A stretch of 64,000 nt of DNA from G963662905 sp963662905 (GTDB lineage Bacteria; Bacteroidota; Bacteroidia; Bacteroidales; WRLA01): contig CAXXFD010000002.1 of the NCBI GenBank assembly GCA_963662905.2, positions 434,001 through 498,000 on the forward strand, in the 5' to 3' direction. How positions within the stretch are numbered: the stretch's first letter is position 1; each line of letters opens with the position of its first letter. The position numbers were made by a program, and so were the translations under genes. Below the pieces are notes generated by a model. That model was not told the DNA's origin. It made no database searches and worked only from the letters and a program-made list of their open reading frames with translations. Below are positions 1-7,957 of this stretch, in pieces.

Positions 1-1537
1 CAGCACCTATTCCCCGAATACTCAAATGATCTTTTGCAGGGTTTGGATAAGCATAAACAGCTGATGCCATTGCTTCTTCTTCCACACCAGTAAGATCAGG
101 AGCGGCAACCGGATCTGTTGGCATAGCAGGAGCAGGTGTAAAGCCGTAGCTACAACCAAACCATGCTCCATCGGTAAGCACTTCGCTGATTCCCATATTC
201 ATTTGGAAATTCACAATATTGCTTCCACTCCATGTGCTCCACCAATCAGGGTCACCTGCGATACCACTATGTTCGTGATAAAGGATATCATTGAGGAAAC
301 CTCCATCAATATTTACACTTAAACCTGCATCCGCAGCAGCGATATCATTGAGCATTTGCTCTGCCGTAGGCTCACCATCAAAACGGTAGCCCCAGGCATA
401 GGTATATTCTTCCGTTCCGTCGCGGAAATCAACCACCAGCATTGCTGTATTAGTCCCTTCCCCAACGAAGAAATCAATATCATCAAATGTAAAATTAGCC
501 ACATACTGAATTGCAGCCGCTTCCGGAGAAATTCCCAATTCGTATGCGCTCAGGCTATCACCTGCTGCTGAGAAAACTTTTCCCTGGCCAAAGCTTGCAT
601 AGTCGGTGATATTCACATAAAACTGCTCTATTGAAAGGTCATATGCTGCAGACGTGATGCTGATCCACGAAGCAGAACCCTGATCGGGAACGATAGCAGC
701 ATTGGCAATTTGTTGATTTTCGGTATCAAAAGAAGCGACGCCATTGTTAAAAACGATATAAAGCAAAGTTCCATCTGTATTTAAACCAATGCCTTTACCA
801 ACAGAACCTTCAATTGTAGTAGTCATTGTCGATCCCATATCTGGAATAATCGTACTGATACTGCCCTGTGCACCACCGTACGGAGTATGGTTAACACTAA
901 AAATCACCCCTTCATAAGCAATCAGTTCTGCTATGCCCAGAGCATCAGCACCCAGATTAATTTCTTCGGAATAAGACTGATTCACCAAATCGATCACAGC
1001 GATTTTACCTTCGGTTCCCATCCAGCCGCCATTTACGGCAACATAAGCTATATCATCTAAAACCACGATACCTGCAGCTTCTCCGCTTACTTCGGGAACG
1101 GAATAAGTCAGACTCAGATCGTTGGCATTGCGCACCTGCACAAAATCATGAGTCAAGGGATACTGCTTGCTCACAATCAGTTGTTCGTTATAAACGCAAA
1201 GCTTGCTCAGACCTGAATCAGCCACTGCTGCGAGGCGCTGATAGGTATTCAGGTCGTAAAGGACGATGGAATCCTCTGCGGCCACCCATGCCCTGTCGCC
1301 ATCAATCACCACATCCTGAACGGACTGTGTGCGGATGGTATCAAAAACTTTTGTGGTTTTTAGTTCAGGGCTGTAAGTTTGCATACTAACCCAATCAGTT
1401 GGATTTGCCGTTTCATAGAGCCCACCATTGGCAATAATGAGCTGTTTGCTCAGCATGTTTTGTGCGCGTAATGTACCGGCACATAAAATTACGGCCAATA
1501 GCAGCCAAAATTTACTCTTAGCGTAAATTCGTTTCAT
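1..1537 (-). CDS. T9SS-sorted beta-propeller protein controlled by cobalamin riboswitch (BtuG-like), C-terminus cut by window edge
   Basis: About 512 residues are visible; the gene runs off the left edge. The start ATG (1535-1537) opens a signal peptide (MKRIYAKSKFWLLLAVILCA, followed by GTLRAQ). Residues about 30-330 read as repeated YncE/DUF5074-like propeller blades (for example VWVAAEDSIVLYDL and IAYVAVNGGW). A separate domain follows with a DFRDGTEEYTYAWGYRFDG stretch, and the visible end, YAYPNPAKDHLSIRG, is the start of a type IX secretion sorting tail. The cobalamin riboswitch just upstream on the same strand is the main clue to function: known BtuG proteins are surface seven-bladed propellers that bind vitamin B12 and hand it to BtuB. 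I infer a secreted or surface-anchored corrinoid-capture protein. BtuG proteins are usually lipoproteins, so T9SS export would be a variation. The family assignment is by pattern, not by search. Confidence 0.72.
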   Translation of the reverse strand, partial: MKRIYAKSKFWLLLAVILCAGTLRAQNMLSKQLIIANGGLYETANPTDWVSMQTYSPELKTTKVFDTIRTQSVQDVVIDGDRAWVAAEDSIVLYDLNTYQRLAAVADSGLSKLCVYNEQLIVSKQYPLTHDFVQVRNANDLSLTYSVPEVSGEAAGIVVLDDIAYVAVNGGWMGTEGKIAVIDLVNQSYSEEINLGADALGIAELIAYEGVIFSVNHTPYGGAQGSISTIIPDMGSTMTTTIEGSVGKGIGLNTDGTLLYIVFNNGVASFDTENQQIANAAIVPDQGSASWISITSAAYDLSIEQFYVNITDYASFGQGKVFSAAGDSLSAYELGISPEAAAIQYVANFTFDDIDFFVGEGTNTAMLVVDFRDGTEEYTYAWGYRFDGEPTAEQMLNDIAAADAGLSVNIDGGFLNDILYHEHSGIAGDPDWWSTWSGSNIVNFQMNMGISEVLTDGAWFGCSYGFTPAPAMPTDPVAAPDLTGVEEEAMASAVYAYPNPAKDHLSIRGIGA

Positions 1538-1664
1538 ACTTCTGTGTTTTAAGATTAAAAGTTTCAGTTTAACCTCAAAACTCCGTGGATCTGGTTCAGG
1601 ATAAATTCGGAAAGGAATTGATCCAAGAGCTTTTGTCCCCGAAAGCTTTGAATAAAAAACATCA

Positions 1665-1835
1665 ACGGCAGGTCTTCTGACTTACTCTGGATTTGGCGGC
1701 CTTCCCGTCGGGGCAATATAGCTTGCTATGACAGTGGCAAAGGAGATACCAAAACACTTAATGAGCTTACAGCAGCGGGTACTGTTCCTGATTTTCACAG
1801 GATTCCCTTTTAAGCAATGTGTTCAAAACACATAC
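1665..1835 (-). promoter_or_regulatory. Cobalamin riboswitch
   Basis: On the minus strand this leader contains, in the correct order, the conserved blocks of the AdoCbl riboswitch: AAAAGGGAATCCTGTGAAAA, then GAACAGTACCCGCTGCTGTAA, given here only to its first 20 bases (GAACAGTACCCGCTGCTGTA), then GCCACTG, CGGGAAGGCCGCC, and the terminal AGTCAGAAGACCTGCC. It ends about 130 nt before the start of the propeller gene, so that gene is expected to be repressed when B12 is plentiful. Confidence 0.93.
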
Positions 1836-2141
1836 ACCGCTAATGGCGGCAAAATTAGGAATAAATTCTTTTGATGACAGGAGTTAAGGTGATTTATTTT
1901 GAGCAATCGTATATTGGCTTCGCATAACCAATGCTTTTCCTAATTAAAAGCCCTTATTAATACTACTTCTAAACAGCCCTAATCGATATAAAAGGTTCGA
2001 GCGAACTACCGACTTTAGGGAAAACCTCGAAAAATCCCATCATTTATGAATAAAAACGCTGCAAATTAATATGGCTTATCACATTCCGGCAAAAAATTTG
2101 TAATATTGACCCTCCAGCTACTAAAACAAACAAGCTGAAAT

Positions 2142-2351
2142 ATGAAATACACATTTAAACCCGGCATCGTTTATATCATTATTGCAGTAATCCTTGGCGC
2201 TGCCATATACAGGCAATTCGATTTTGAGAGCATGAAATTCGAGAAACCGGCTTTAGTGACGATTTACGCTATAGCCTTCATTATGAGTATTATTTTTATG
2301 TTCAAAAAATCAGCCAAAATCAAGAAGGAAAACCCCACTAAAAATCAATAA
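2142..2351 (+). CDS. Small two-helix membrane protein
   Basis: A 69-residue protein with two predicted transmembrane helices, about residues 9-24 (VYIIIAVILGAAIY) and 42-57 (TIYAIAFIMSIIFMF), followed by a Lys-rich tail. No family is recognised. Its stop codon overlaps the ATG of the flavodoxin-like gene by one base, so the two are almost certainly translated from one mRNA. The 300 bp before it, beyond the divergent riboswitch, hold no other gene. Confidence 0.7.
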   Translation: MKYTFKPGIVYIIIAVILGAAIYRQFDFESMKFEKPALVTIYAIAFIMSIIFMFKKSAKIKKENPTKNQ

Positions 2352-2893
2352 TGAAAAAAGCGATTATACTCTATTATTCCAAAAATGGCAGCAATAGATT
2401 TCTGGCAGAAAAAACAGCCCGGGAACTTGATTGCGAAATTGAAGAATTGAAACCCAGGCTCAATGCTCATCTGCTGTTTCTAATGGGTCTTAATTTCGGG
2501 AACAGGAAACTCAAAGCAAATCTTGCAAAATACGACCTGGTAATTTTATGTGGCCCAATTTGGGTTGGAAAGTTTATTGCCCCTTTAAAAGCTTTCGCGA
2601 AAAAACATGGGAGCAGCATCAAACAGCTTGTTTTTATCACATGCTGTGGAAGCAGTTTTGAAATGAAGGAAAAAAAGTTTGGTCACGAGCTCGTATTCAA
2701 TAATGTAAAGACAATCTTCGGTGATAAATGCATCCATTGCGAAGCTTTCCCCATTACCCTGGTGGTGGACGACGATAAAAAAGAAGATGCCGATACTGTA
2801 ATGAAAACCCGTTTGAACGACAGCAATTTCAGAGGCGAAATTTCAGAGCGTTTTGATGTATTCCTGAAAGTTATGTCAGAAAAACTCAAGTAA
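2351..2893 (+). CDS. Flavodoxin-like domain protein
   Basis: 180 residues. The N-terminal AIILYYSKNGSNRFLAEKTA matches the flavodoxin phosphate-binding loop (hhhYxSxxGxT/N), and YDLVILCGPIWVGKFIAPLKAF (first 20: YDLVILCGPIWVGKFIAPLK) is the second conserved segment that contacts the flavin in flavodoxin and flavodoxin-like NAD(P)H oxidoreductases. I expect a cytoplasmic FMN protein acting in electron transfer. It is translationally coupled to the upstream two-helix membrane protein, which might be its membrane partner. The partner reaction cannot be told from sequence. Confidence 0.8.
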   Translation: MKKAIILYYSKNGSNRFLAEKTARELDCEIEELKPRLNAHLLFLMGLNFGNRKLKANLAKYDLVILCGPIWVGKFIAPLKAFAKKHGSSIKQLVFITCCGSSFEMKEKKFGHELVFNNVKTIFGDKCIHCEAFPITLVVDDDKKEDADTVMKTRLNDSNFRGEISERFDVFLKVMSEKLK

Positions 2894-3065
2894 TTACAGC
2901 TTTGAAAAGCTTTTTGATGAATATAAACCTGCATTCCGGCAAGAAAAATCCTCAGACAACTTCGTTGTTCAATCATTATTCCTGAAGAAGACCGATATCA
3001 GGTTACAATTATAAATATTTCGTTGAGCTAAAAGGTTTTAACCACATTTAAAGGCAAATCAAAAT

Positions 3066-3626
3066 ATGATATTTTCACAAGAAGATAAAGAGGGATTATC
3101 CTCACTTAGCCCCCTTTCGAAAGGGATAAGCAGCCAAAAAGTCAAACTCAAAAAACGAGGCAAAAACTGCCTGGAAAGTCAGCTTTCGGGCAGGTTTCAT
3201 TTTATATTTATCCCACTGATTGTACTTACAGTAGTTCTGGGAGCGCTTTATTCCGCCGGAGCAATGGCCAACTTTGGTTTTAAGAACTATTTTGGCTTGA
3301 TCGTATTTCTTTTGATTTTAAGTTTGTTATTGAGGTTTCTACATAAAAAGCAGCATAAAAAAATATTATTTGATTTACAGAACAAAAGCTATTCAATTGG
3401 AGATCAGGCAAGCAGGGACACATCAGATATAATGGGCATTCAATTACTCACCTACCATCACCCGGTAAGCGGGCACTACCGTATTCGTTTTGAACTAAAC
3501 CTATGCATGAAAGACGCCAGCAGGATACATTTATTCAACAATTCCAGTTACCAACTTGCAAGCAGGCAGGCTCAGCAAATTGCCAGTGCGCTCGCCGTGG
3601 AGCTTTGGGATGATACAAACCCATAA
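3066..3626 (+). CDS. Unknown membrane protein
   Basis: 186 residues with two adjacent hydrophobic segments, about residues 46-70 and 75-92, followed by a soluble C-terminal half. No family recognised. The N-terminal 40 residues look odd: the DNA encoding SLSPLSKG contains a perfect palindrome (CCCTTTCGAAAGGG, 3112-3125) of a type that recurs as dispersed repeat in Bacteroidota, so the true start may lie downstream or a repeat may have been absorbed into the gene. The first insertion sequence begins 29 bp after the stop codon. Confidence 0.55.
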   Translation: MIFSQEDKEGLSSLSPLSKGISSQKVKLKKRGKNCLESQLSGRFHFIFIPLIVLTVVLGALYSAGAMANFGFKNYFGLIVFLLILSLLLRFLHKKQHKKILFDLQNKSYSIGDQASRDTSDIMGIQLLTYHHPVSGHYRIRFELNLCMKDASRIHLFNNSSYQLASRQAQQIASALAVELWDDTNP

Positions 3627-3874
3627 TTTCCGCCTGCATACCTCAATGATCCACCAGCAATTCCGCGTTAAAAAAGCCTAACTCGCAAAACCGTGAAAAT
3701 AAAGGGGATATAATTTAGGTCAGAAATATTTTTCGCACTATTTTTGCATGCAATTGGCCTGACACCTTCAATAACATTTGCTAAGGTGTAAGTTGTTGAT
3801 TATAAATTAGTTAACCACAAACAGGCGAATGACCGCCATTCCTAGGGGATGTGGGTTTCATGTTTTTTTAATTA

Positions 3875-3912
3875 AAAAACGCCGGGGCTAAGCCACGTAT
3901 ACCGGCGTTTTT
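3875..3912. terminator. Hairpin terminator inside the left end of IS copy 1
   Basis: An 11-bp perfect stem (AAAAACGCCGG at 3875-3885 with CCGGCGTTTTT at 3902-3912) flanked by A- and T-runs can terminate transcription in either direction. Its place between the IS end and the transposase suggests it blocks read-through from neighbouring promoters, a common way for insertion sequences to limit transposition. Confidence 0.75.
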
Positions 3913-4025
3913 GTTTACCGCTAAGATACTGCAATTCAGCGAAATGACCAAAAATTTTATCGTTTTTTTGTTATATTTTTGCAATTATTTTCTATACTTC
4001 GTATATTATATAGAAGACGGAAAAA

Positions 4026-5372
4026 TTGAGAAAAAGGGCTAGGTGCAAAGCCAAAATCGAATTGCACCAAATTTTCACCTTCACAATGCAGGTGAGTATA
4101 ACCATCAAGCGGCATTTCCCGGATTTTTTGAATCTTCTCGCCCAAGTAAGCGATCAGCGCAAACAACCAATTTACAAAGTTGAGGAATTATTGATGGCAG
4201 TAGTGGCGATGTTCCTTTTTAAGCGTGGTTCCAGAAACCATGCAGACAACACCGCTAGAAAAGGAAGTTATTGTTTTAATTTTGAAAGGCTTTTCGGTTG
4301 TAGGCTGCCCGATCTGGACACTTCCAACAGACTGCTTAAACAACTGGACCCAAAAGAATTGGAAGAGATAAAGCGAAAGATGGTACAGCTGCTCTTAAGA
4401 GCGAAAGTATTGAATAAATACAAACTCTTTGGACTCTATCACCTTATAGGGATTGATGCCACAGGAACTCATAGTTTTGATTACGAACCTTATCCCGAAT
4501 GTCCTTATAAAACATACAAGAGCGGAAAGCGGACATGGACAGCCTATGTACTGGAAGCAAAGATTATGTGTGGAAACGGATTTAGTTTTTCAATGGCTAC
4601 TGAATGGGTCAAAAACCCCATAAACCAAGATTATGAAAAACAGGATTGTGAACTAAAGGCCTTTAAACGGCTCAGCGAAAAGATCAGGCAGATGTATCCA
4701 CGCCTACCGATCGCCATTGCGGCCGATGGACTGTACCCCAACGATAATGTCTTTAAAACTTGCGCTTCCAACCAATGGCGGTTTATCATCACCCTCAAAG
4801 ATGGCAACCTTCCCAGCATATGGGAGGAAGTAAACCTACTCAAAAAAGCAGGTGCCCTTACTACAGAAAAAACCTATGACATCCATGGGCAGCACAAAAT
4901 CTCAACCGAATATTGTTTTCTTAACAGTATTGCTTATAAAACACACAATATCAACTTTTTGGAAACACAAATTGTCACAACGGCCATACAAAATAACGAG
5001 CTGCCTGTTAAAGAGCGTTTTGTCCATATTACTGATTTAGAGGTTACAAACAAAAATGCTAAAACCATAAGTGATTACGGGCGTTTAAGATGGAAAATTG
5101 AAAACGAAGGCTTTAATGCACAAAAAAATTCTGGCTATAATCTATCGCACAAATACTCTAGAACATCGTTTTGCGCAACCCAGAATTATTATCAATGCTT
5201 GCAAATAGCCCACATGATAAATCAATTGGCACATAAATCCCAGCGCGTCCAGAAAATGATATCAAGCCATGATTCTTTGAAATCCTTCGAGGAATGCATT
5301 ATAGTTTTATTGATTGCAGGTAATCTTACTGATTTTCCCACGCCAAACTTTAACTGCCAGATGAGATACTGA
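4026..5372 (+). CDS. DDE transposase of IS copy 1 (IS4-like)
   Basis: 448 residues from a TTG start; an in-frame ATG at 4086 would give 428. The catalytic acid residues fit an RNase H-fold transposase: D144 in IGIDATGTHS, D234 in IAIAADGLYP, and E359 in YGRLRWKIENEGFNAQK, which resembles the YREK region of IS4-type enzymes (R, E and K present). It cuts and pastes the element via the CAGCAATTCCGC ends. The protein is residue-for-residue the same as the one in copy 2, so at least one copy moved recently or the two are kept alike by recombination. The exact IS family is uncertain. Confidence 0.88.
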   Translation: MRKRARCKAKIELHQIFTFTMQVSITIKRHFPDFLNLLAQVSDQRKQPIYKVEELLMAVVAMFLFKRGSRNHADNTARKGSYCFNFERLFGCRLPDLDTSNRLLKQLDPKELEEIKRKMVQLLLRAKVLNKYKLFGLYHLIGIDATGTHSFDYEPYPECPYKTYKSGKRTWTAYVLEAKIMCGNGFSFSMATEWVKNPINQDYEKQDCELKAFKRLSEKIRQMYPRLPIAIAADGLYPNDNVFKTCASNQWRFIITLKDGNLPSIWEEVNLLKKAGALTTEKTYDIHGQHKISTEYCFLNSIAYKTHNINFLETQIVTTAIQNNELPVKERFVHITDLEVTNKNAKTISDYGRLRWKIENEGFNAQKNSGYNLSHKYSRTSFCATQNYYQCLQIAHMINQLAHKSQRVQKMISSHDSLKSFEECIIVLLIAGNLTDFPTPNFNCQMRY

Positions 5373-5596
5373 AACTAAAAAAAACAGAGAACCCCTGCTC
5401 AAACATTCAGGGCAAAACCTATTAACAAAAAAAGGAGGTAATTTTTTAAGTCATAACGATGAAGGCAACTGGCTAAATGCTGGCAGGTAAAACTATGCCC
5501 AGTAGTTTTAATGCCAAATGATCTTTCTATGAAAATAACTTCTTGCGGAATTGCTGTGATCCACAAGCAGCTTTTTATATCCAAAATTGATTTTTG

Positions 5597-5604
5597 TACT
5601 TTTG
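5597..5604 (+). promoter_or_regulatory. Bacteroidota -7 promoter box (TACTTTTG) for yigZ
   Basis: TACTTTTG fits the TAnnTTTG -7 element and lies 4-10 bp before the first good ATGs of yigZ (5609, 5615), so the longer in-frame reading from 5594 is not used. The end of IS copy 1 is only about 40 bp upstream, leaving the -33 region just outside the element. Confidence 0.5.
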
Positions 5605-5608
5605 CCTG

Positions 5609-6232
5609 ATGGAAATGAACGAAAAGGCTGATACCTATAAAACCATTGCCGGGCCTTCTGAAGGATTTTTTAAAGACAAAGGCAGCAAATTTTATGCTTT
5701 TGCCTATCCGGTGCTGGAGGAAGATGAGATCAAAGAACATCTGGACGCCCTGCGCAAAAAATTTTATGACGCACGCCATCATGTATATTCCTGGGTTTTA
5801 AAGCCTGACAAATCGCTCTACCGCATCAATGATGATGGCGAACCTTCCGGATCGAGCGGAAAGCCAATTCACGGACAGTTCCTGAGCTATGACCTGACCA
5901 ATATCCTTATTGTGGTGATCCGGTATTTTGGTGGCACCAAACTGGGTATCCCTGGACTGATCAATGCTTACAGAACCGCCGCAAAAGAAGCCATTGACAA
6001 TGCCGAAATCATCGAAAAAAAGATTTGGGACCTTTATGAAGTTTGCTTTGGATATCCGCTGATGAATGAGGTAATGCGTATCATGAAAGAGGAAAACATC
6101 CATCAAAACAAACAGGAATTTCTCGAAAGCTGCCGCATCGAATTTCAGGTACGCCAAAGCGACAGCCAAAAGATACGCGAGCGCTTTGAGCAAATCTACG
6201 GAGTGGAAATCAAATTCCTAAAAACCTTCTGA
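5609..6232 (+). CDS. yigZ: YigZ/IMPACT family protein
   Basis: 207 residues. The signature region is intact: ARHHVYSWVLKPD, DDGEPSGSSGKPI, and TNILIVVIRYFGGTKLGIPG, as in UPF0029/IMPACT N-terminal domains; the C-terminal 60 residues fit the YigZ ferredoxin-like C domain. In eukaryotes IMPACT restrains the Gcn2 kinase; in bacteria a role near translation is assumed but not settled. ATG 5609 is chosen because a promoter box lies at 5597-5604; ATG 5615 is nearly as good. The stop codon overlaps the start of the Dus gene by one base. Confidence 0.9.
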   Translation: MEMNEKADTYKTIAGPSEGFFKDKGSKFYAFAYPVLEEDEIKEHLDALRKKFYDARHHVYSWVLKPDKSLYRINDDGEPSGSSGKPIHGQFLSYDLTNILIVVIRYFGGTKLGIPGLINAYRTAAKEAIDNAEIIEKKIWDLYEVCFGYPLMNEVMRIMKEENIHQNKQEFLESCRIEFQVRQSDSQKIRERFEQIYGVEIKFLKTF

Positions 6233-7218
6233 TGGGCAACATTAAACTCTGGCTGGCGCCTATGCTGGGCTATACGGAGTATAAATTCCGCAATAGTTTT
6301 TGCCGGCATTTTGAGGGATTGGATGCAGCCATCAGTCCATTTGTAACCTTGGTAAAAGGACGCAGGGTAAAATACAGCCATCTGAAAGACCTGTGGCCGG
6401 AGCACAATAAAAACATGCCCGTAATTCCACAAATCATTGGCAACGAAGCAGAAGAGTTTGTAATGATGGCCAATGCACTGCTGGATTTAGGTTATTCGGA
6501 ATGCAACTGGAACCTGGGCTGCCCGGTATGGCGTGTTGCCCGAAAGCAGCGCGGCTCCGGACTCCTGCCCTATCCCGAGCGCATCAAAAGCATACTGGAT
6601 TTTGTACTCCCCAAAACCAAAAACAGCATTTCGCTAAAAACCCGACTCGGCTATCACCATCCGGACGAAGCCGATCAATTGATCGAATTGTTTCACCAAT
6701 ATCCCATAAAACGATTGATCCTGCATCCGCGTATTGGCAAACAACTATACGGAGGCAAAGTAAATCTGGAAAAATTCCGTGCGCTCTACCCGCAAATCTC
6801 TTTGCCGCTCATGTATAATGGCGATATTTTTGAAAAAGCTGATTTGGAGAACTTACAATACGAATTCCCTCAAATAAATGATTTTATGATCGGCAGGGGA
6901 ATTTTCCTGAACCCTTTTCTGGCCGAGGATATCAAAGGCATAAAAAATCAAAAATCACGGCAGCAGCGTTTTCTTGATTTCCATAGTGAGCTGATGCACA
7001 CGATGCAGGAAGGCGCAAAACGGGAAGGCAATTTCCTCAATAAAATGAAAGAATACTGGCAATATTTCCGATATCTGTACCCTGATGCCACTGAAATCCA
7101 GGAACTGTTCCGTTGCAATGAACCTGAGAGTTTCCAAAAAACGGCACAGCACATCATCCTAAAAAGCGAGCCGGATTGCCGCAAACCCTTAAATTTCAAT
7201 GACACAAATACTCACTAA
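6232..7218 (+). CDS. tRNA-dihydrouridine synthase family protein
   Basis: 328 residues. LAPMLGYTEYKFRN is the FMN-binding N-terminus of the TIM barrel; NWNLGCPVWRVARKQRGSGL is the Dus signature with the catalytic cysteine (NxGCP); SLKTRLGYH and LILHPRIGKQLYGG match the conserved KxR and HxR regions; MYNGDIF and MIGRGIF bind the flavin phosphate. It should reduce uridine in the tRNA D-loop using FMN and NADPH. The glycine-alanine after the usual cysteine loop is RGSG here instead of GGAG, so it belongs to the diverged Bacteroidota branch. Translationally coupled to yigZ; the TrpF-like gene starts 2 bp later. Confidence 0.9.
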   Translation: MGNIKLWLAPMLGYTEYKFRNSFCRHFEGLDAAISPFVTLVKGRRVKYSHLKDLWPEHNKNMPVIPQIIGNEAEEFVMMANALLDLGYSECNWNLGCPVWRVARKQRGSGLLPYPERIKSILDFVLPKTKNSISLKTRLGYHHPDEADQLIELFHQYPIKRLILHPRIGKQLYGGKVNLEKFRALYPQISLPLMYNGDIFEKADLENLQYEFPQINDFMIGRGIFLNPFLAEDIKGIKNQKSRQQRFLDFHSELMHTMQEGAKREGNFLNKMKEYWQYFRYLYPDATEIQELFRCNEPESFQKTAQHIILKSEPDCRKPLNFNDTNTH

Positions 7219-7220
7219 AC

Positions 7221-7865
7221 ATGCGGACGCGTATTAAAATATGCTGTATCAGCAGCAAAGAAGAAGCTCAAATGGCCATTAATGCCGGAGCAGATGCCCT
7301 GGGACTTGTAGGGCCAATGCCAAGCGGCCCGGGAACGCTCAGCAATGAGGAAATTGCAGCAATTGCACCAACAATCCCTGCCGGTGTCTCCAGCTTTCTG
7401 CTTAGCTGCGAAACACTTGCCAAAAACATCCTGAAGCAATACGGCATATGCCAGACCAACACCATACAACTGGTTGATACAGTGGCATTCGGTGAATATG
7501 AGCTCATCAGGAAAGCATATCCTGCCTTGCGACTGGTTCAGGTCATCCATGTGATTGACGAAAAATCGGTAAAAGAAGCTTTGGCCTACGGAACAATTGC
7601 AGATGGTTTGCTGCTCGACAGCGGCCAGCCATCCAAAGGCATTTTGGGCGGAACAGGCAATACGCACAACTGGAAACTGAGCCGGGAAATCTGTGAGAAA
7701 AGCCCAATCCCGGTATGGCTTGCCGGCGGCTTAACTGCTCAAAATGTGCGCAAAGCCATTGAAGAAGTGCAGCCTTTTGGGGTAGATTTATGCAGCAGCA
7801 TCAGAAATAACGGACAACTCGACCAAAAAAAACTTGAAGCTTTCATCAAAGCCACTGGCAGCTAA
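7221..7865 (+). CDS. Phosphoribosylanthranilate isomerase (TrpF)-like protein
   Basis: 214 residues with a TrpF-type TIM barrel: RIKICCISSKEEAQMAINAG at the start carries the catalytic cysteine position (KIC), LLLDSG the catalytic aspartate, and GGTGNTHNW, LAGGLTAQNV and FGVDLCSSI the phosphate loops. It departs from standard TrpF: KICCIS replaces KICGLT/KICGIT, the VFxxxSPR loop is LVGPMPSGPG, and QLHG is QLVD. No other trp gene is nearby; the neighbours are yigZ, dus and an ABC-F gene. It may be an isomerase for another substrate rather than the tryptophan enzyme. Confidence 0.8.
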   Translation: MRTRIKICCISSKEEAQMAINAGADALGLVGPMPSGPGTLSNEEIAAIAPTIPAGVSSFLLSCETLAKNILKQYGICQTNTIQLVDTVAFGEYELIRKAYPALRLVQVIHVIDEKSVKEALAYGTIADGLLLDSGQPSKGILGGTGNTHNWKLSREICEKSPIPVWLAGGLTAQNVRKAIEEVQPFGVDLCSSIRNNGQLDQKKLEAFIKATGS

Positions 7866-7933
7866 AAACCCGAATAAACCAACCTCTTTCAAGTGTTTTC
7901 GGGACCTACACCATTTCATTGTACTCAATTCAC

Positions 7934-7941
7934 TACTTTTG
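7934..7941 (+). promoter_or_regulatory. Bacteroidota -7 promoter box (TACTTTTG) for the ABC-F gene
   Basis: TACTTTTG matches TAnnTTTG and ends 16 bp before the GTG at 7958, which decides that start against the longer TTG reading from 7919. Confidence 0.5.
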
Positions 7942-7957
7942 CAAAAAATATTCCAGC

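Larger units (their letters stand above)
3655..5556 (+). mobile_element. Insertion sequence copy 1 (about 1.9 kb, DDE transposase, 8-bp target duplication)
   Basis: The ends are perfect 12-bp terminal inverted repeats, CAGCAATTCCGC. The 8 bp outside them, TGATCCAC, occur on both sides (3647-3654 and 5557-5564), a clean target-site duplication. One transposase gene fills the element. A second copy lies inverted at 13475-15377. The two copies differ only in the non-coding left part: one extra A and two substitutions in copy 2; everything from the transposase to the right end looks the same. Confidence 0.95.
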
